This document shows, piece by piece, positions 16,473 through 25,153 of a stretch of 46,562 nt of DNA. This DNA is from Verrucomicrobiota bacterium (GTDB taxonomy: Bacteria > Verrucomicrobiota > Verrucomicrobiia > Limisphaerales > UBA1100). A program made the translations under genes and the position numbers. Where the stretch lies: the NCBI GenBank assembly GCA_028343615.1, contig JAOLZA010000017.1, forward strand, positions 1 to 46,562. Reading direction: 5' to 3'. The notes below the pieces were generated by a model. It was not told the DNA's origin. It saw only the letters and a program-made list of their open reading frames with translations, and searched no databases. Every line of letters starts with the position of its first letter. Positions within the stretch are counted from its first letter, which is position 1.

Positions 16473-17599
16473 GAGGACGTATTCCCATCGCCGGCCCAAG
16501 CATCACGCAGCAGGAAATTGATTATACCACCGATGCAGCAACGCACGGTTGGTACGCACGCGCGGGTGAATACCCGCAACGTTTTGAGGAAGCATTTGCA
16601 AATTACATCGGCGTGAAACACGCGGTGAGTTTGCCCTCGTGCACTTCGGGGTTGCACCTCGCACTGGCCGCACTGGGGATTGGGCCGGGCGATGAGGTGA
16701 TTGTGCCTGACCTCACGTGGATTGCCAGCGCCGCGCCGATTTCGTATGTCGGGGCAACGCCGGTGTTTGCTGACATTGACGAAAACACTTGGTGTATTTG
16801 TGCCGAGAGCGTGCGTGCGTGCATTACCGAAAACACGAAAGCGATTTTACCGGTGGATTTATACGGTGGCGTGCCGGAATATCCCGCGCTGCGGGACATC
16901 GCCGATGAGCATCACTTGAAAATTATTGAGGATGCCGCCGAGGCGATTGGGAGCGAATTTGGTGGGCGCAAAGCGGGCGCGCTCGGTGACGTGGCGACGT
17001 TTAGTTTCCACGGTTCCAAAACCTTTACCACTGGCGAAGGCGGAATGCTGGTAACGGATGATAACGAACTGTATGCGCGCGTGATGCAATTGCGCGACCA
17101 TGGCCGCGAGCCGAGCGATATCCATTTCAAAAACACCGAAGTCGCGTTCAAATACAAAATGCCTCCCGTGGCCGCTGCGATTGGCTTGGCGCAAGTGGAA
17201 CGCTCGGAAGAGTTGGTGGCCCGCAAGCGGGAGATTTTCGAATGGTATCGCGAGGCACTGACGGGCGTGGAAGGCGTTTCTATGAACCACGAACCAGCTA
17301 ACACGAAGAACACATTTTGGATGGTCACGGCCGTTCTCGATCCGATGCTGGAATGGCCGAAGGAAAAACTGATGGCGGCGCTCGACGCCGAAGGCATCGA
17401 CAGTCGGCCGATGTTTCATCCGCTCAGCAGTTTGCCGGCATACGATGGGCAAGTGGAAGCGGCGGTGGCGCGCAAGCGGAATGTAGTAAGCTATCGCCTT
17501 AGCCCGTGGGGGATCAACCTACCATCGGCGATGAACCTTACCCTTGAGCAAGTGCAACGCGTGGTGGAAACTTTGCGCCGTATTCTTGGCGTTTTGTGA
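16469..17599 (+). CDS. DegT/DnrJ/EryC1/StrS sugar aminotransferase
   Basis: A 376-residue PLP enzyme that would transfer an amino group from glutamate to a keto-sugar nucleotide. The fold-type-I features are SCTSGLHLALAALG (phosphate binding), EDAAEAIGS (Asp155 to the pyridine nitrogen) and the internal-aldimine lysine Lys184 in FHGSKTFTTGEGG. Lysine, not histidine, at this position makes it an aminotransferase rather than a ColD/RfbH-type dehydratase. The sequence style resembles GDP-perosamine synthases, which aminate C-4 of 4-keto-6-deoxy sugars. Here the available 4-keto sugar is CDP-linked. The start at 16469 makes an ATGA overlap. Confidence 0.9.
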   Translation: MRGRIPIAGPSITQQEIDYTTDAATHGWYARAGEYPQRFEEAFANYIGVKHAVSLPSCTSGLHLALAALGIGPGDEVIVPDLTWIASAAPISYVGATPVFADIDENTWCICAESVRACITENTKAILPVDLYGGVPEYPALRDIADEHHLKIIEDAAEAIGSEFGGRKAGALGDVATFSFHGSKTFTTGEGGMLVTDDNELYARVMQLRDHGREPSDIHFKNTEVAFKYKMPPVAAAIGLAQVERSEELVARKREIFEWYREALTGVEGVSMNHEPANTKNTFWMVTAVLDPMLEWPKEKLMAALDAEGIDSRPMFHPLSSLPAYDGQVEAAVARKRNVVSYRLSPWGINLPSAMNLTLEQVQRVVETLRRILGVL

Positions 17600-17603
17600 T
17601 CCG

Positions 17604-18563
17604 ATGAATCGGCTTGTTACAGTCATCCCGGTTTACAACGGCGAGCGTTTTCTCGAGGCTACGCTCGAATCAGTCGCTAGCCAAACTCGCCGACCCGACC
17701 GTGTCATCATTCAGGACAACTGCTCCACCGATGGTACGCATCGTATCGCCAAGGCATTTGAAAAAGAAGGCTTCGAGTGGCGGCTCACCGACAAACACGT
17801 TGGGTCGACGGAAAATTTCAACAACGCGCTGCGTTACGCGGGGGAGGCGGACGTGCTTCATTTGCTCACGGCGGATGATTTGATAAAGCCGGAATTTTAC
17901 GAGCGACTACTCGAGCCTTTGGAAGCGGTGGAAGGCCGGGCGCTGATTTATGCGGCGTACGAAGTCATCTGTGAAGCCGGCACGTTGGTGGAAGGTGGAG
18001 ATTTGATGTGTCCGTTTCCCATTGTGCCGGGCGGTGCGACAATCACGATTCCGAAAAAAGAATTCATCGCATCGCAGGCCGATTTGCGGACGATTTGTTT
18101 GCCGGCTGTATTGATGAAGACCAATCGCATGTCTTTGCCGGTTGAATTTCATACGCATTTTATTCAGTGCGCTGACGCGGTTTTTTATGCGGAGCTGGCC
18201 TCGGCGTGCGAGGCGGTTATCGAGGTGCCTTCGGCCTTGTGTGAGTACCGTCGGCATGAGAATACGACCACTTCACACAACCGCCGTGATCCGGCTGCGG
18301 TGATTGCTGATGAATGGCAGGCGATGGTGGCGGCCTCGGCGTTGTTGGGGAAATCCGGCATTGGCGGGTGGCTGTGGGGTTTCCGCCAGCGTTGTCTCCT
18401 CGCCGCGCGTAGTTGCGTGAAACGCACGCAATCGGCGGATGAGACGCCGCACTACCGCCAGGAAATCGAGCACGCCACCCGTGCCATCACTGGCCCGTGG
18501 GCGGGAATGCTAGGCAACTTGGCCGTTGCCTTGCGCGGCGTTTCGGGGCAGGGTCGCCGCTGA
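17604..18563 (+). CDS. Glycosyltransferase family 2 (GT-A fold)
   Basis: The 319-residue protein begins with VTVIPVYNGERFLEATLESVASQT and DNCSTDGT, the GT2 donor-binding region, and has a DxD-like TADD motif in HLLTADDLIKP. It should add a sugar in an inverting reaction at the cytoplasmic membrane. The ATG at 17604 gives the normal family N-terminus; the in-frame start at 17544 lies within the aminotransferase gene. It follows that gene by four bases and precedes the YfhO-like gene by seven. The acceptor is unknown. Confidence 0.9.
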   Translation: MNRLVTVIPVYNGERFLEATLESVASQTRRPDRVIIQDNCSTDGTHRIAKAFEKEGFEWRLTDKHVGSTENFNNALRYAGEADVLHLLTADDLIKPEFYERLLEPLEAVEGRALIYAAYEVICEAGTLVEGGDLMCPFPIVPGGATITIPKKEFIASQADLRTICLPAVLMKTNRMSLPVEFHTHFIQCADAVFYAELASACEAVIEVPSALCEYRRHENTTTSHNRRDPAAVIADEWQAMVAASALLGKSGIGGWLWGFRQRCLLAARSCVKRTQSADETPHYRQEIEHATRAITGPWAGMLGNLAVALRGVSGQGRR

Positions 18564-18570
18564 GGTTTTG

Positions 18571-21500
18571 ATGTCCGACTCTTCAGCCGAACCCCGTTCC
18601 CCCAAGTGGCTTGGCGCGCTATTAGTGCTGGCGTGTTTGGTGCTGGTGCTAGGCTTTCTCTTCCGCGGTGGTCTTGAGCGCGGTCAAGTGCTTTTTGCCA
18701 ACGACTCCCCGCTTGCGGGTATTCAGTCGCATGCATTCGATGAAAAATCCGGCTGGAGTTTTTGGCAGGATCAAAATTGGCTGGGGGGCGAGGTACCATC
18801 GGCAATGCCCAACTTCACCAAAGCCTACTTCGATGTATGTCTTGCGCTTGGCGGCGACAGTGGCCCTGTGCTTTTTGCCAAAACTTACGCTCCGATGGCG
18901 ATGTTGTTGCTTGGTTTTAGCGGCTGGTTGCTCTTTCGTTCGCTGCGGTTTTCGCAATCTGTTTGCCTGCTTGGCGCGCTGGCACTGGCGCTCAATGGCG
19001 ATTTGCTCACGCATGCTACTTGGGGATTGCCCAGCGTGGCGCTTGGCGCGGCGGGCGCGTGTTTGTGCCTGTCGGCAGTCTTCCACGGTCTGCGGCAAAC
19101 CGGTTGGCGCGTTTGGGCGTGGACGGTACTGGGTGGCTTGGCGCTCGGGCAGGGCGTGATGGAAAGTTTTGATGTGGGCGGCATCTTCAGCCTGTGCGTG
19201 GCGGTGGTGGTAGTGGTGGCAGTTTTCAATCGCGATGATCAAAAGGCTGGACACATCGTGCCTAACGCACTGCGTGGGTCGGCCGCCGTCGCCGTGGTGG
19301 CTCTCGCGGCTGCGTTGATGGCAGGTCACACGCTGGTGAATCTTTTTCAAACTGCCGGCGGTACGGCTGCGGCCATGAAAGTTTCGCCTCTAAACCAGTT
19401 GGAAGATGCGGTGCAACGCGCGCGTGAACAGATTCAATCTTCGTCTGAACTTGAGCCATTACAAAAACAGCAATTCTTGGCTGAGGTGGAAAAACAACGA
19501 CTGGCTCAGTTGAAACAAATTGAGCAGCAACAATTTGATGCCGCCACGCAGTTTGGCCTGCCACCCGGCGAAACACTCCGGATGGCCATCCCCGGTTTGT
19601 ACGGTTATTATATGAAACCTCACGGCTGGATGAACCTGCCCGTGGACGATGCCGAGCTTTACTGGGGTGCGCTCGGGCAGGAACCGGCCTACACACGCGT
19701 ACTCGCGCTGCATCCACGTAGCCACAATAACGCTCTTGAGGAATATCAGCGGGTGACACGCCAGTCTGGCCCCGGCATGAAGCGCTGGGCTTATTGCGGA
19801 GTGTATGCCGGCTGGTTGGTGCTCCTCGTGGCTGCGTGGGCGCTGGCGCAAAGTGCGCGGGCGGAGGGTGTTTACAGCCCCGCCGAGCGGCGTTGGATTT
19901 GGGTTTGGACTGTGGGCGCGCTGGGATGTTTGTTGTTATCTTGGGGGCAGCATACGCCGTTTTATCAATTGATTTATAAACTTCCGTTTTTTGATACCAT
20001 TCGCAATCCCATCAAATTCATGCACCCATTGAGTGTGACCCTGGTAGTGTTGTTTGCTTACGGACTTGAAGGCATGGCGCGCGCGTACCTTTCCGGATCA
20101 TCTGTACGGCGGTCACTAAGTCAATGGGCAGCCGGGTTGCGAGGCGGGGATCGCCGATGGGCGATGGGCCTGTTGTGCACAGTGGTTCTGTCCGCGGTGG
20201 CGTGGGCGATATACGCCGTGTCGCAGCCTGACCTTCGATTGCATCTGATAGACAGTCTGGGTTTTGAGCAAGAAACCGCTAGAGCAATGGCGAGCCAAAG
20301 TGTTGCTGCGGCCGGTATTGCACTGGGGGTATTGGTGTTGGCAGCGAGCTGGATGGTGCTGATGATGGTCGGCGGGCGTGCAACTATGATTTGGGTAGCG
20401 TGCGGTGTGCTTTTGTGCGCGGACCTCGGTCGAGGTAGTGCTCCCTTTATTGTTCATTTTAATCATCTCACCCAGTACGCCTCAAACGACATCATGAGAG
20501 TTCTTGCTCAACGGCCCTATGAACAACGGGTGGAGTTTGTGCAGAACATAATGATGTCTGAATTACGCACTCTGGCACAGCAGCAACAGCGTTTAATTTT
20601 AGAACATCAGGAGACGGTGGATCCCATCAAGAAAAACCAACTGGAGGTTGGTGTCGCTGATTTAAGTGCGCAATCACAGCACTTACAGATTTTTTTCCGC
20701 GTTTATCAAACCGACTGGAAACAGGGTCTGTTTCCTTGGCATAAAATACATACGGTGGATCGCATACAAGAACCCCGCGTGGCTCCCGAGAATGCCGCCT
20801 TCCGCGCTGCGGTGGGGGTGAATCCACGGCGTACCATGGAATTGACCAGCACCCGTTGGCTGTTGGGCGCGCGTATTAGCACCCTGCCGGAATTGCCGAA
20901 AATGTTTAACACGGATACCAACGCATTCTCGTTGCGCGAGGCATTCAATCTTGTGCCGCGTCCCGGATCCGATCCGAGCTCACCACAGTACACCGCCGTA
21001 GCCACGCAGGGCGGCCTGCTCGCGCTGGTTGAATTTGAGGGAGCATTACCGCGGGCGGGGGTGTACTCGCATTGGCAGAGCGGGGTGGGGGATGAAATGG
21101 CACTGGCGTTATTGCCGGACCTGGAATGGGATCCGCATCGGGAGGTGTTGGTGGCGGAGGACTTGCCTGCGCCGGATAGCACGGATACGAATGCTATGGT
21201 GACTCCAGCGCGTTATGAATTTTATGATCCCAAACGCGTTGTGATTTCGACTGATGCGGAATCGTCCACGGTGTTGATGCTTAATGATAAACATCATCCG
21301 GCGTGGCAAGTGACGGTGGACGGCAAGCCGGCGAAATTATTGCGGGCGAATTATTTAATGCGCGGCGTTCATTTGTCGCCGGGGAAACATACGGTTGAAT
21401 TTAAGTTCGCACCGGCTGCGGGCAGTATTCGCATCAGCCTCGCAGGGTTGGGACTGGCGGGTGTGCTGGGGGCGTTGTTGATTTTTTTGCCGAGTCGGCG

Positions 21501-21669
21501 GCGCGATGACGACGATGACGATGCTCCTGAAGAAGTGGATTTGGAAATCACAGTCCCGTCGGATGATCCAGAAACTTCCACGGTAGCCGAAACTTCTTCG
21601 ACAGATGAGCCGCCAGTGCCTTCACCCCAAAAGTCTCGGTCGCGTAGTGGCCGCCGTAGAAAACGTTGA
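18571..21669 (+). CDS. YfhO-like polytopic membrane protein (GT-C type)
   Basis: This 1032-residue integral membrane protein has an N-terminal membrane segment, an extracytoplasmic loop with FANDSPLAGIQSHAF, roughly a dozen hydrophobic segments, and a large C-terminal domain. That domain ends with HPAWQVTVDGKPAKLLRANY and GKHTVEFKF, the diagnostic end of the YfhO family. A Gln-rich insert lies at about 290-325 and another at about 670-720. YfhO relatives are GT-C-fold proteins involved in glycosylating teichoic acids or glycolipids, so a lipid-linked sugar donor is plausible. After the last membrane helix comes an unusual tail: an Asp run, then Ser/Thr/Pro-rich, then a basic SRSRSGRRRKR end. 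The final 122 bases lie antisense to the end of the nif3-like gene. Confidence 0.82.
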   Translation: MSDSSAEPRSPKWLGALLVLACLVLVLGFLFRGGLERGQVLFANDSPLAGIQSHAFDEKSGWSFWQDQNWLGGEVPSAMPNFTKAYFDVCLALGGDSGPVLFAKTYAPMAMLLLGFSGWLLFRSLRFSQSVCLLGALALALNGDLLTHATWGLPSVALGAAGACLCLSAVFHGLRQTGWRVWAWTVLGGLALGQGVMESFDVGGIFSLCVAVVVVVAVFNRDDQKAGHIVPNALRGSAAVAVVALAAALMAGHTLVNLFQTAGGTAAAMKVSPLNQLEDAVQRAREQIQSSSELEPLQKQQFLAEVEKQRLAQLKQIEQQQFDAATQFGLPPGETLRMAIPGLYGYYMKPHGWMNLPVDDAELYWGALGQEPAYTRVLALHPRSHNNALEEYQRVTRQSGPGMKRWAYCGVYAGWLVLLVAAWALAQSARAEGVYSPAERRWIWVWTVGALGCLLLSWGQHTPFYQLIYKLPFFDTIRNPIKFMHPLSVTLVVLFAYGLEGMARAYLSGSSVRRSLSQWAAGLRGGDRRWAMGLLCTVVLSAVAWAIYAVSQPDLRLHLIDSLGFEQETARAMASQSVAAAGIALGVLVLAASWMVLMMVGGRATMIWVACGVLLCADLGRGSAPFIVHFNHLTQYASNDIMRVLAQRPYEQRVEFVQNIMMSELRTLAQQQQRLILEHQETVDPIKKNQLEVGVADLSAQSQHLQIFFRVYQTDWKQGLFPWHKIHTVDRIQEPRVAPENAAFRAAVGVNPRRTMELTSTRWLLGARISTLPELPKMFNTDTNAFSLREAFNLVPRPGSDPSSPQYTAVATQGGLLALVEFEGALPRAGVYSHWQSGVGDEMALALLPDLEWDPHREVLVAEDLPAPDSTDTNAMVTPARYEFYDPKRVVISTDAESSTVLMLNDKHHPAWQVTVDGKPAKLLRANYLMRGVHLSPGKHTVEFKFAPAAGSIRISLAGLGLAGVLGALLIFLPSRRRDDDDDDAPEEVDLEITVPSDDPETSTVAETSSTDEPPVPSPQKSRSRSGRRRKR

Positions 21670-22321
21670 TCCCCAATTCCTCGGCCAGCGCGCTCGTCCA
21701 GTGTGGACCTTCGCCGGTGATAAAAGTGTCCACCCCTTCCGCCGCTGCGCGCGCGATGCTGCCGCCTGCGCCTCCGGTGACGATGCCAATCTTTTTACAA
21801 ATGCTCGGCCCACCGCGCAATAAGGTGGGCGCTGCACCGAGGATGGTTTTTAATCTGTCGCTTAAAATATCACGGCACAAACAAGTGCTCACGCGCAGTC
21901 CGATGGGGCTGCCGTATTCCTCAAAAAATGGTTTGGGCTTCGTGAATTTCAAAGCCTTGCAAAGCCCAGCATTGTTGCCGAGGCGCGGATGAGCGTCCAA
22001 AGGTAAGTGGGAGCTGTACACGGCGAGGTTGTGTTTCACCAACTCGCCGATGAGCGCGCGTTTAGGGCCGGTCCACGGCAGTTGCGGGCTCCAAAATAGG
22101 CCGTGATGGACGAGCAATAAATCCGCTTTCGCTTCGGCGGCCATCTGAACGGTGGCGAGCGAGGCGTCCACTGCGGCGGCGATACGGGTGATGTGTCCGC
22201 TGTTTTCCACCTGCAAACCGTTGTGTGCGCCATCGTAATCGCGGATTACGTCGAGGCGCAGAGTCTTGTCGCAATGGGCGACAATGGGTTTGAGATTTTC
22301 TTTTTTCTGAACGGACGGCAT
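21548..22321 (-). CDS. Nif3-like dinuclear metal-centre protein (YqfO/YbgI family)
   Basis: The 257-residue protein has the Nif3 family metal ligands: LLVHHGLFW, YSSHLPLDAHP, and the C-terminal GHYATETFGVKALAAHL with a final HPTGL. The family forms hexameric toroids with two metal ions per subunit; the cellular role is uncertain, with GTP cyclohydrolase-like or NIF3 regulatory roles proposed. Length and both ends match the family, so the 122-base convergent overlap with the YfhO gene is not a mis-called end on this side. It is divergent from speA over 79 bases and has its own candidate leaderless promoter. Confidence 0.92.
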   Translation of the reverse strand: MPSVQKKENLKPIVAHCDKTLRLDVIRDYDGAHNGLQVENSGHITRIAAAVDASLATVQMAAEAKADLLLVHHGLFWSPQLPWTGPKRALIGELVKHNLAVYSSHLPLDAHPRLGNNAGLCKALKFTKPKPFFEEYGSPIGLRVSTCLCRDILSDRLKTILGAAPTLLRGGPSICKKIGIVTGGAGGSIARAAAEGVDTFITGEGPHWTSALAEELGINVFYGGHYATETFGVKALAAHLSKKFRLPWKFLDHPTGL

Positions 22322-22326
22322 CCGGC

Positions 22327-22355
22327 ATAAAAGGCCCGTGCGGTAAATTTTGCAA
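22327..22355 (-). promoter_or_regulatory. Candidate promoter of the nif3-like gene, leaderless layout
   Basis: Minus strand: TTGCAA (22350-22355), 17-base spacer, TTTTAT (22327-22332), then five bases to the ATG at 22321. Transcription would begin at the start codon. It is arranged back to back with the speA promoter. Confidence 0.5.
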
Positions 22356-22363
22356 TGCTCGTA

Positions 22364-22391
22364 TTGAAAAACTATTTTCTGCCCCTATGAT
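22364..22391 (+). promoter_or_regulatory. Candidate promoter of speA, leaderless or nearly so
   Basis: TTGAAA (22364-22369) and TATGAT (22386-22391, five of six matches) are separated by 16 bases. The ATG of speA is nine bases after the -10 box, so the 5' leader would be only a few bases. The bases just before the ATG (CCCCGCCG) contain no Shine-Dalgarno motif. Confidence 0.55.
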
Positions 22392-22400
22392 GCCCCGCCG

Positions 22401-24350
22401 ATGACGGATGAGGCCAACAGTAAAATAAACGGCGAATGGACGATTGAGGACGCGCGCGGCATGTACAATATCGACCGCTGGGGTGCGGAGTATTTTAGCA
22501 TCAACGCTGCTGGCCGCGTAGTGGCGCGCCCGCAAAAGGCGGCCGGCGCGGAGGTGGAGCTGATGGAAGTGCTGACCACCGCGCGCCAGCGGGGATTGAA
22601 GGCGCCGTTGTTGGTGCGGTTTCAGGATATTTTGCGACATCGCGTGGAAGCAATTTGTGCGGCGTTTGGAAAATCGATTGAGGCGCACGATTACCGCGGG
22701 CGTTATCGCGGGGTGTTTCCGGTGAAGGTGAATTCGCTGCGCGAAGTGGTGGAGGAAATTCTAGATGCCGGTCGGCCGCACGGGTTTGGCCTCGAGGTGG
22801 GCAGTAAACCGGAACTGCACGCCGCGTTGGCATTACAGAATGAAGCGGGGAGTTTGTTGATTTGCAATGGCTACAAAGACGACGCGTTCATCCGCACCGC
22901 ACTGATGGGCACCCGGCTCGGGCGGCAGGTGGTTTTGGTGGTGGAGAAGCCCGACGAATTGCGCCGGATTATCTCGGTGGCCAAACGCGAAGGCGTGCGC
23001 CCGCAGCTCGGCATTCGGATGCGTTTGCTCAGTCGCAGCACCGGCAAGTGGGCGGACAGTGGCGGTGAGGATGCAAAGTTCGGCCTCAACACCGCCGAAC
23101 TGATGGCTGCCATTGAGCTGTTGCGTGCGGAAGGTTGGGATGATTACTTTCGGTTGCTGCATTTTCACATCGGCTCGCAAGTGCCGGACATTCTCACAGT
23201 GCGCAAGGCCGTGCAGGAGGGCGCGCGGTTTTACGCAAAGGTGCGGCAGCTCGGCTTCCCGCTGGAATACCTCGACGTAGGCGGAGGGCTTGCGGTGGAT
23301 TACGATGGCTCGCGTGCTGCGTTCGAGAGTTCCGCAAATTATTCACTGCAGGAATATACCAACGACGTGGTGCAAACTGTTGCCGAAGTTTGCAATGCCG
23401 AGGACGTGCCGCATCCGGATCTCATCAGCGAAAGCGGTCGTGCCGTGGTGGCACATCACAGCGTGTTGTTGGTGGAAGTGTTTGGCGCAAACAACAAAAC
23501 GCCGAAGACCCGCAAACCACATTTGAAATACGGTAAGGAGGAACATCCGCTCGTGCAACAGCTGCTGCGCATTCGGCGGAGCCTCGCACGCGGTGGCAAG
23601 CTCGCCGCATATCACGACGCTCTCAATTGCAAGGACGACGCCACCAATATGTTTACCCTCGGCGTGCTTGGTCTTGAGGAAAAAGCGAAAGTGGAAACGC
23701 TGTATTGGGAAATTTGCCAAAAAGTGCTGACCTATTTTCGTAGCGCGGAACACGTGCCCGAGGAAATTACCGAGTTGAAAGACCAAATGGGCGATCAGTA
23801 TGTTTGTAATTTTTCCGTTTTCCAATCGCTCCTCGACCACTGGGCAGTGGATCAACTTTTCCCCATCGTGCCGCTTAGCCGCCACACCGAGCGCCCTACC
23901 CGCGAAGCCACGTTGGTGGACATTACCTGTGATTCCGATGGCGCCGTACGGAAGTTCATCGATCTTGAGGGCGTGTGCGACACGCTGCCATTGCATGAGC
24001 TGCGTAAAAATGGGCGCGGAAATGAGCCATATTTCTTGGGATTCTTTTTGGTGGGCGCGTATCAGGATGTCATGGGCGACTTACATAATCTTTTCGGGCG
24101 CGTGAATGAAATTCACGTGTTCCTCGACCCCGACGAGACCAGCGGTTATTACATCGAAGAAATCATTCGTGGCCAAACTCTCAGCGAAAGTCTGGACAGT
24201 GTGCAATACAACCGGCGCGAATTGCAGCAGCAAATGAAAAAACAATTCGACACTGCCATCCACGACAACCGCCTCAAGCTCGGTGAAGGGATGCGACTGC
24301 TCGAGGAGTACGAACGCGGCTTGGACGAGTACGCTTATCTTTCATTCTAA
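22401..24350 (+). CDS. speA: Biosynthetic arginine decarboxylase
   Basis: A fold-type-III PLP enzyme that decarboxylates arginine to agmatine, the first step of the plant-type putrescine/spermidine route. The 649-residue length matches bacterial SpeA (about 630-660). The PLP lysine is Lys109 in VFPVKVNS. Other landmarks are FGLEVGSKPEL, LHFHIGSQVPD, the DVGGGLAVDYDGS phosphate-binding loop, and SESGRAVVAHHSVL. The C-terminal domain with the QDVMGDLHNLFGRVNE motif is complete. A membrane-protein gene begins two bases after its stop, so the two are probably co-transcribed. No other polyamine genes lie in the window. Confidence 0.96.
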   Translation: MTDEANSKINGEWTIEDARGMYNIDRWGAEYFSINAAGRVVARPQKAAGAEVELMEVLTTARQRGLKAPLLVRFQDILRHRVEAICAAFGKSIEAHDYRGRYRGVFPVKVNSLREVVEEILDAGRPHGFGLEVGSKPELHAALALQNEAGSLLICNGYKDDAFIRTALMGTRLGRQVVLVVEKPDELRRIISVAKREGVRPQLGIRMRLLSRSTGKWADSGGEDAKFGLNTAELMAAIELLRAEGWDDYFRLLHFHIGSQVPDILTVRKAVQEGARFYAKVRQLGFPLEYLDVGGGLAVDYDGSRAAFESSANYSLQEYTNDVVQTVAEVCNAEDVPHPDLISESGRAVVAHHSVLLVEVFGANNKTPKTRKPHLKYGKEEHPLVQQLLRIRRSLARGGKLAAYHDALNCKDDATNMFTLGVLGLEEKAKVETLYWEICQKVLTYFRSAEHVPEEITELKDQMGDQYVCNFSVFQSLLDHWAVDQLFPIVPLSRHTERPTREATLVDITCDSDGAVRKFIDLEGVCDTLPLHELRKNGRGNEPYFLGFFLVGAYQDVMGDLHNLFGRVNEIHVFLDPDETSGYYIEEIIRGQTLSESLDSVQYNRRELQQQMKKQFDTAIHDNRLKLGEGMRLLEEYERGLDEYAYLSF

Positions 24351-24352
24351 TT

Positions 24353-25153
24353 ATGGCCAAAACTGAATTGCCTGAATCGTTGCATCCCGATCTGATGCCC
24401 TCACTGCGCCAGTTAGTGCGCGGGTTGGAGGTGCTTTTTTGGTCGCTGCCCTTTGCGTTACTCGTATGCGTCCAGGAAACGATGGTGTCGTGGTGGGAAT
24501 CGTGGGGAATCGGTCCTGCGCTCGCGGCGATGGCTCTGTTGTGGTACGGCACGCGCAGCCTAGGCGACTTTCAAAAACAGGAACGCGTGTGGCAGGGCAC
24601 CGTGCGCTTCGCGCAAGTGCTGGCACTGCTGATGGTCGGGCTCGTGCCCTTCCTTCATTGGCAGCAGCAAATCACATCCGACACGATGACTTGGAGCTCG
24701 ATGAGTAAAGCCCAGCAACACGTGGTGTATTCCGCGTGCATTTTTTTCACCGCCAGCATGATGTACGTGCTGAACCTCAACCAGATGCTTGCTCGGCTGG
24801 CGGCGATGCTGCCCGACCCTATCCTGCGCGCGGATGTGCGGCTGTTTGTGTATTTGAATTTCGGCTTGTTTCTGCTGTTGGTTATCGGCCTGTGGACGCA
24901 TCAAAAGGCGGACGCGGTGTTTCTCGGCCTGCGTGAATTCGCGCCGGCATTTGCCGATAGTATCGGCAGCTACCTCGGCCTTACCGCGATGATGAAAGCC
25001 GTCATCTTGTGGGTCGCCACGCTGGTCATTACGTTGACTATGACCATGCTGTGGAAAACGAAAGAGGCCATCTTGAACAGCGTGTTCAGCCTCGAGCCGC
25101 CGCCCTTGCCGGAAGCAGAAGCCACTGATGAAGTGGACTCGTCGCTGAACTAA
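24353..25153 (+). CDS. Conserved-looking membrane protein of unknown function
   Basis: The 266-residue protein has about six hydrophobic stretches (near 30-43, 53-65, 88-102, 125-142, 168-182 and 215-232), separated by short charged loops. It ends with a Pro/Glu-rich, negatively charged tail of about 25 residues that should be cytoplasmic or otherwise soluble. I recognise no catalytic motif. It starts two bases after speA and overlaps the convergent mqnC gene by four bases. Co-transcription with speA could mean a link to polyamine handling, but nothing in the sequence resembles a known polyamine transporter. Confidence 0.7.
   Translation: MAKTELPESLHPDLMPSLRQLVRGLEVLFWSLPFALLVCVQETMVSWWESWGIGPALAAMALLWYGTRSLGDFQKQERVWQGTVRFAQVLALLMVGLVPFLHWQQQITSDTMTWSSMSKAQQHVVYSACIFFTASMMYVLNLNQMLARLAAMLPDPILRADVRLFVYLNFGLFLLLVIGLWTHQKADAVFLGLREFAPAFADSIGSYLGLTAMMKAVILWVATLVITLTMTMLWKTKEAILNSVFSLEPPPLPEAEATDEVDSSLN

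Noticed and set aside
16469-17599. CDP-4-keto-6-deoxyglucose 3-dehydratase (RfbH/ColD-like) for the DegT-family gene
   Set aside because: Those dehydratases have His in place of the PLP lysine; this protein keeps Lys184 in FHGSKTFTTGEGG, so it is an aminotransferase.
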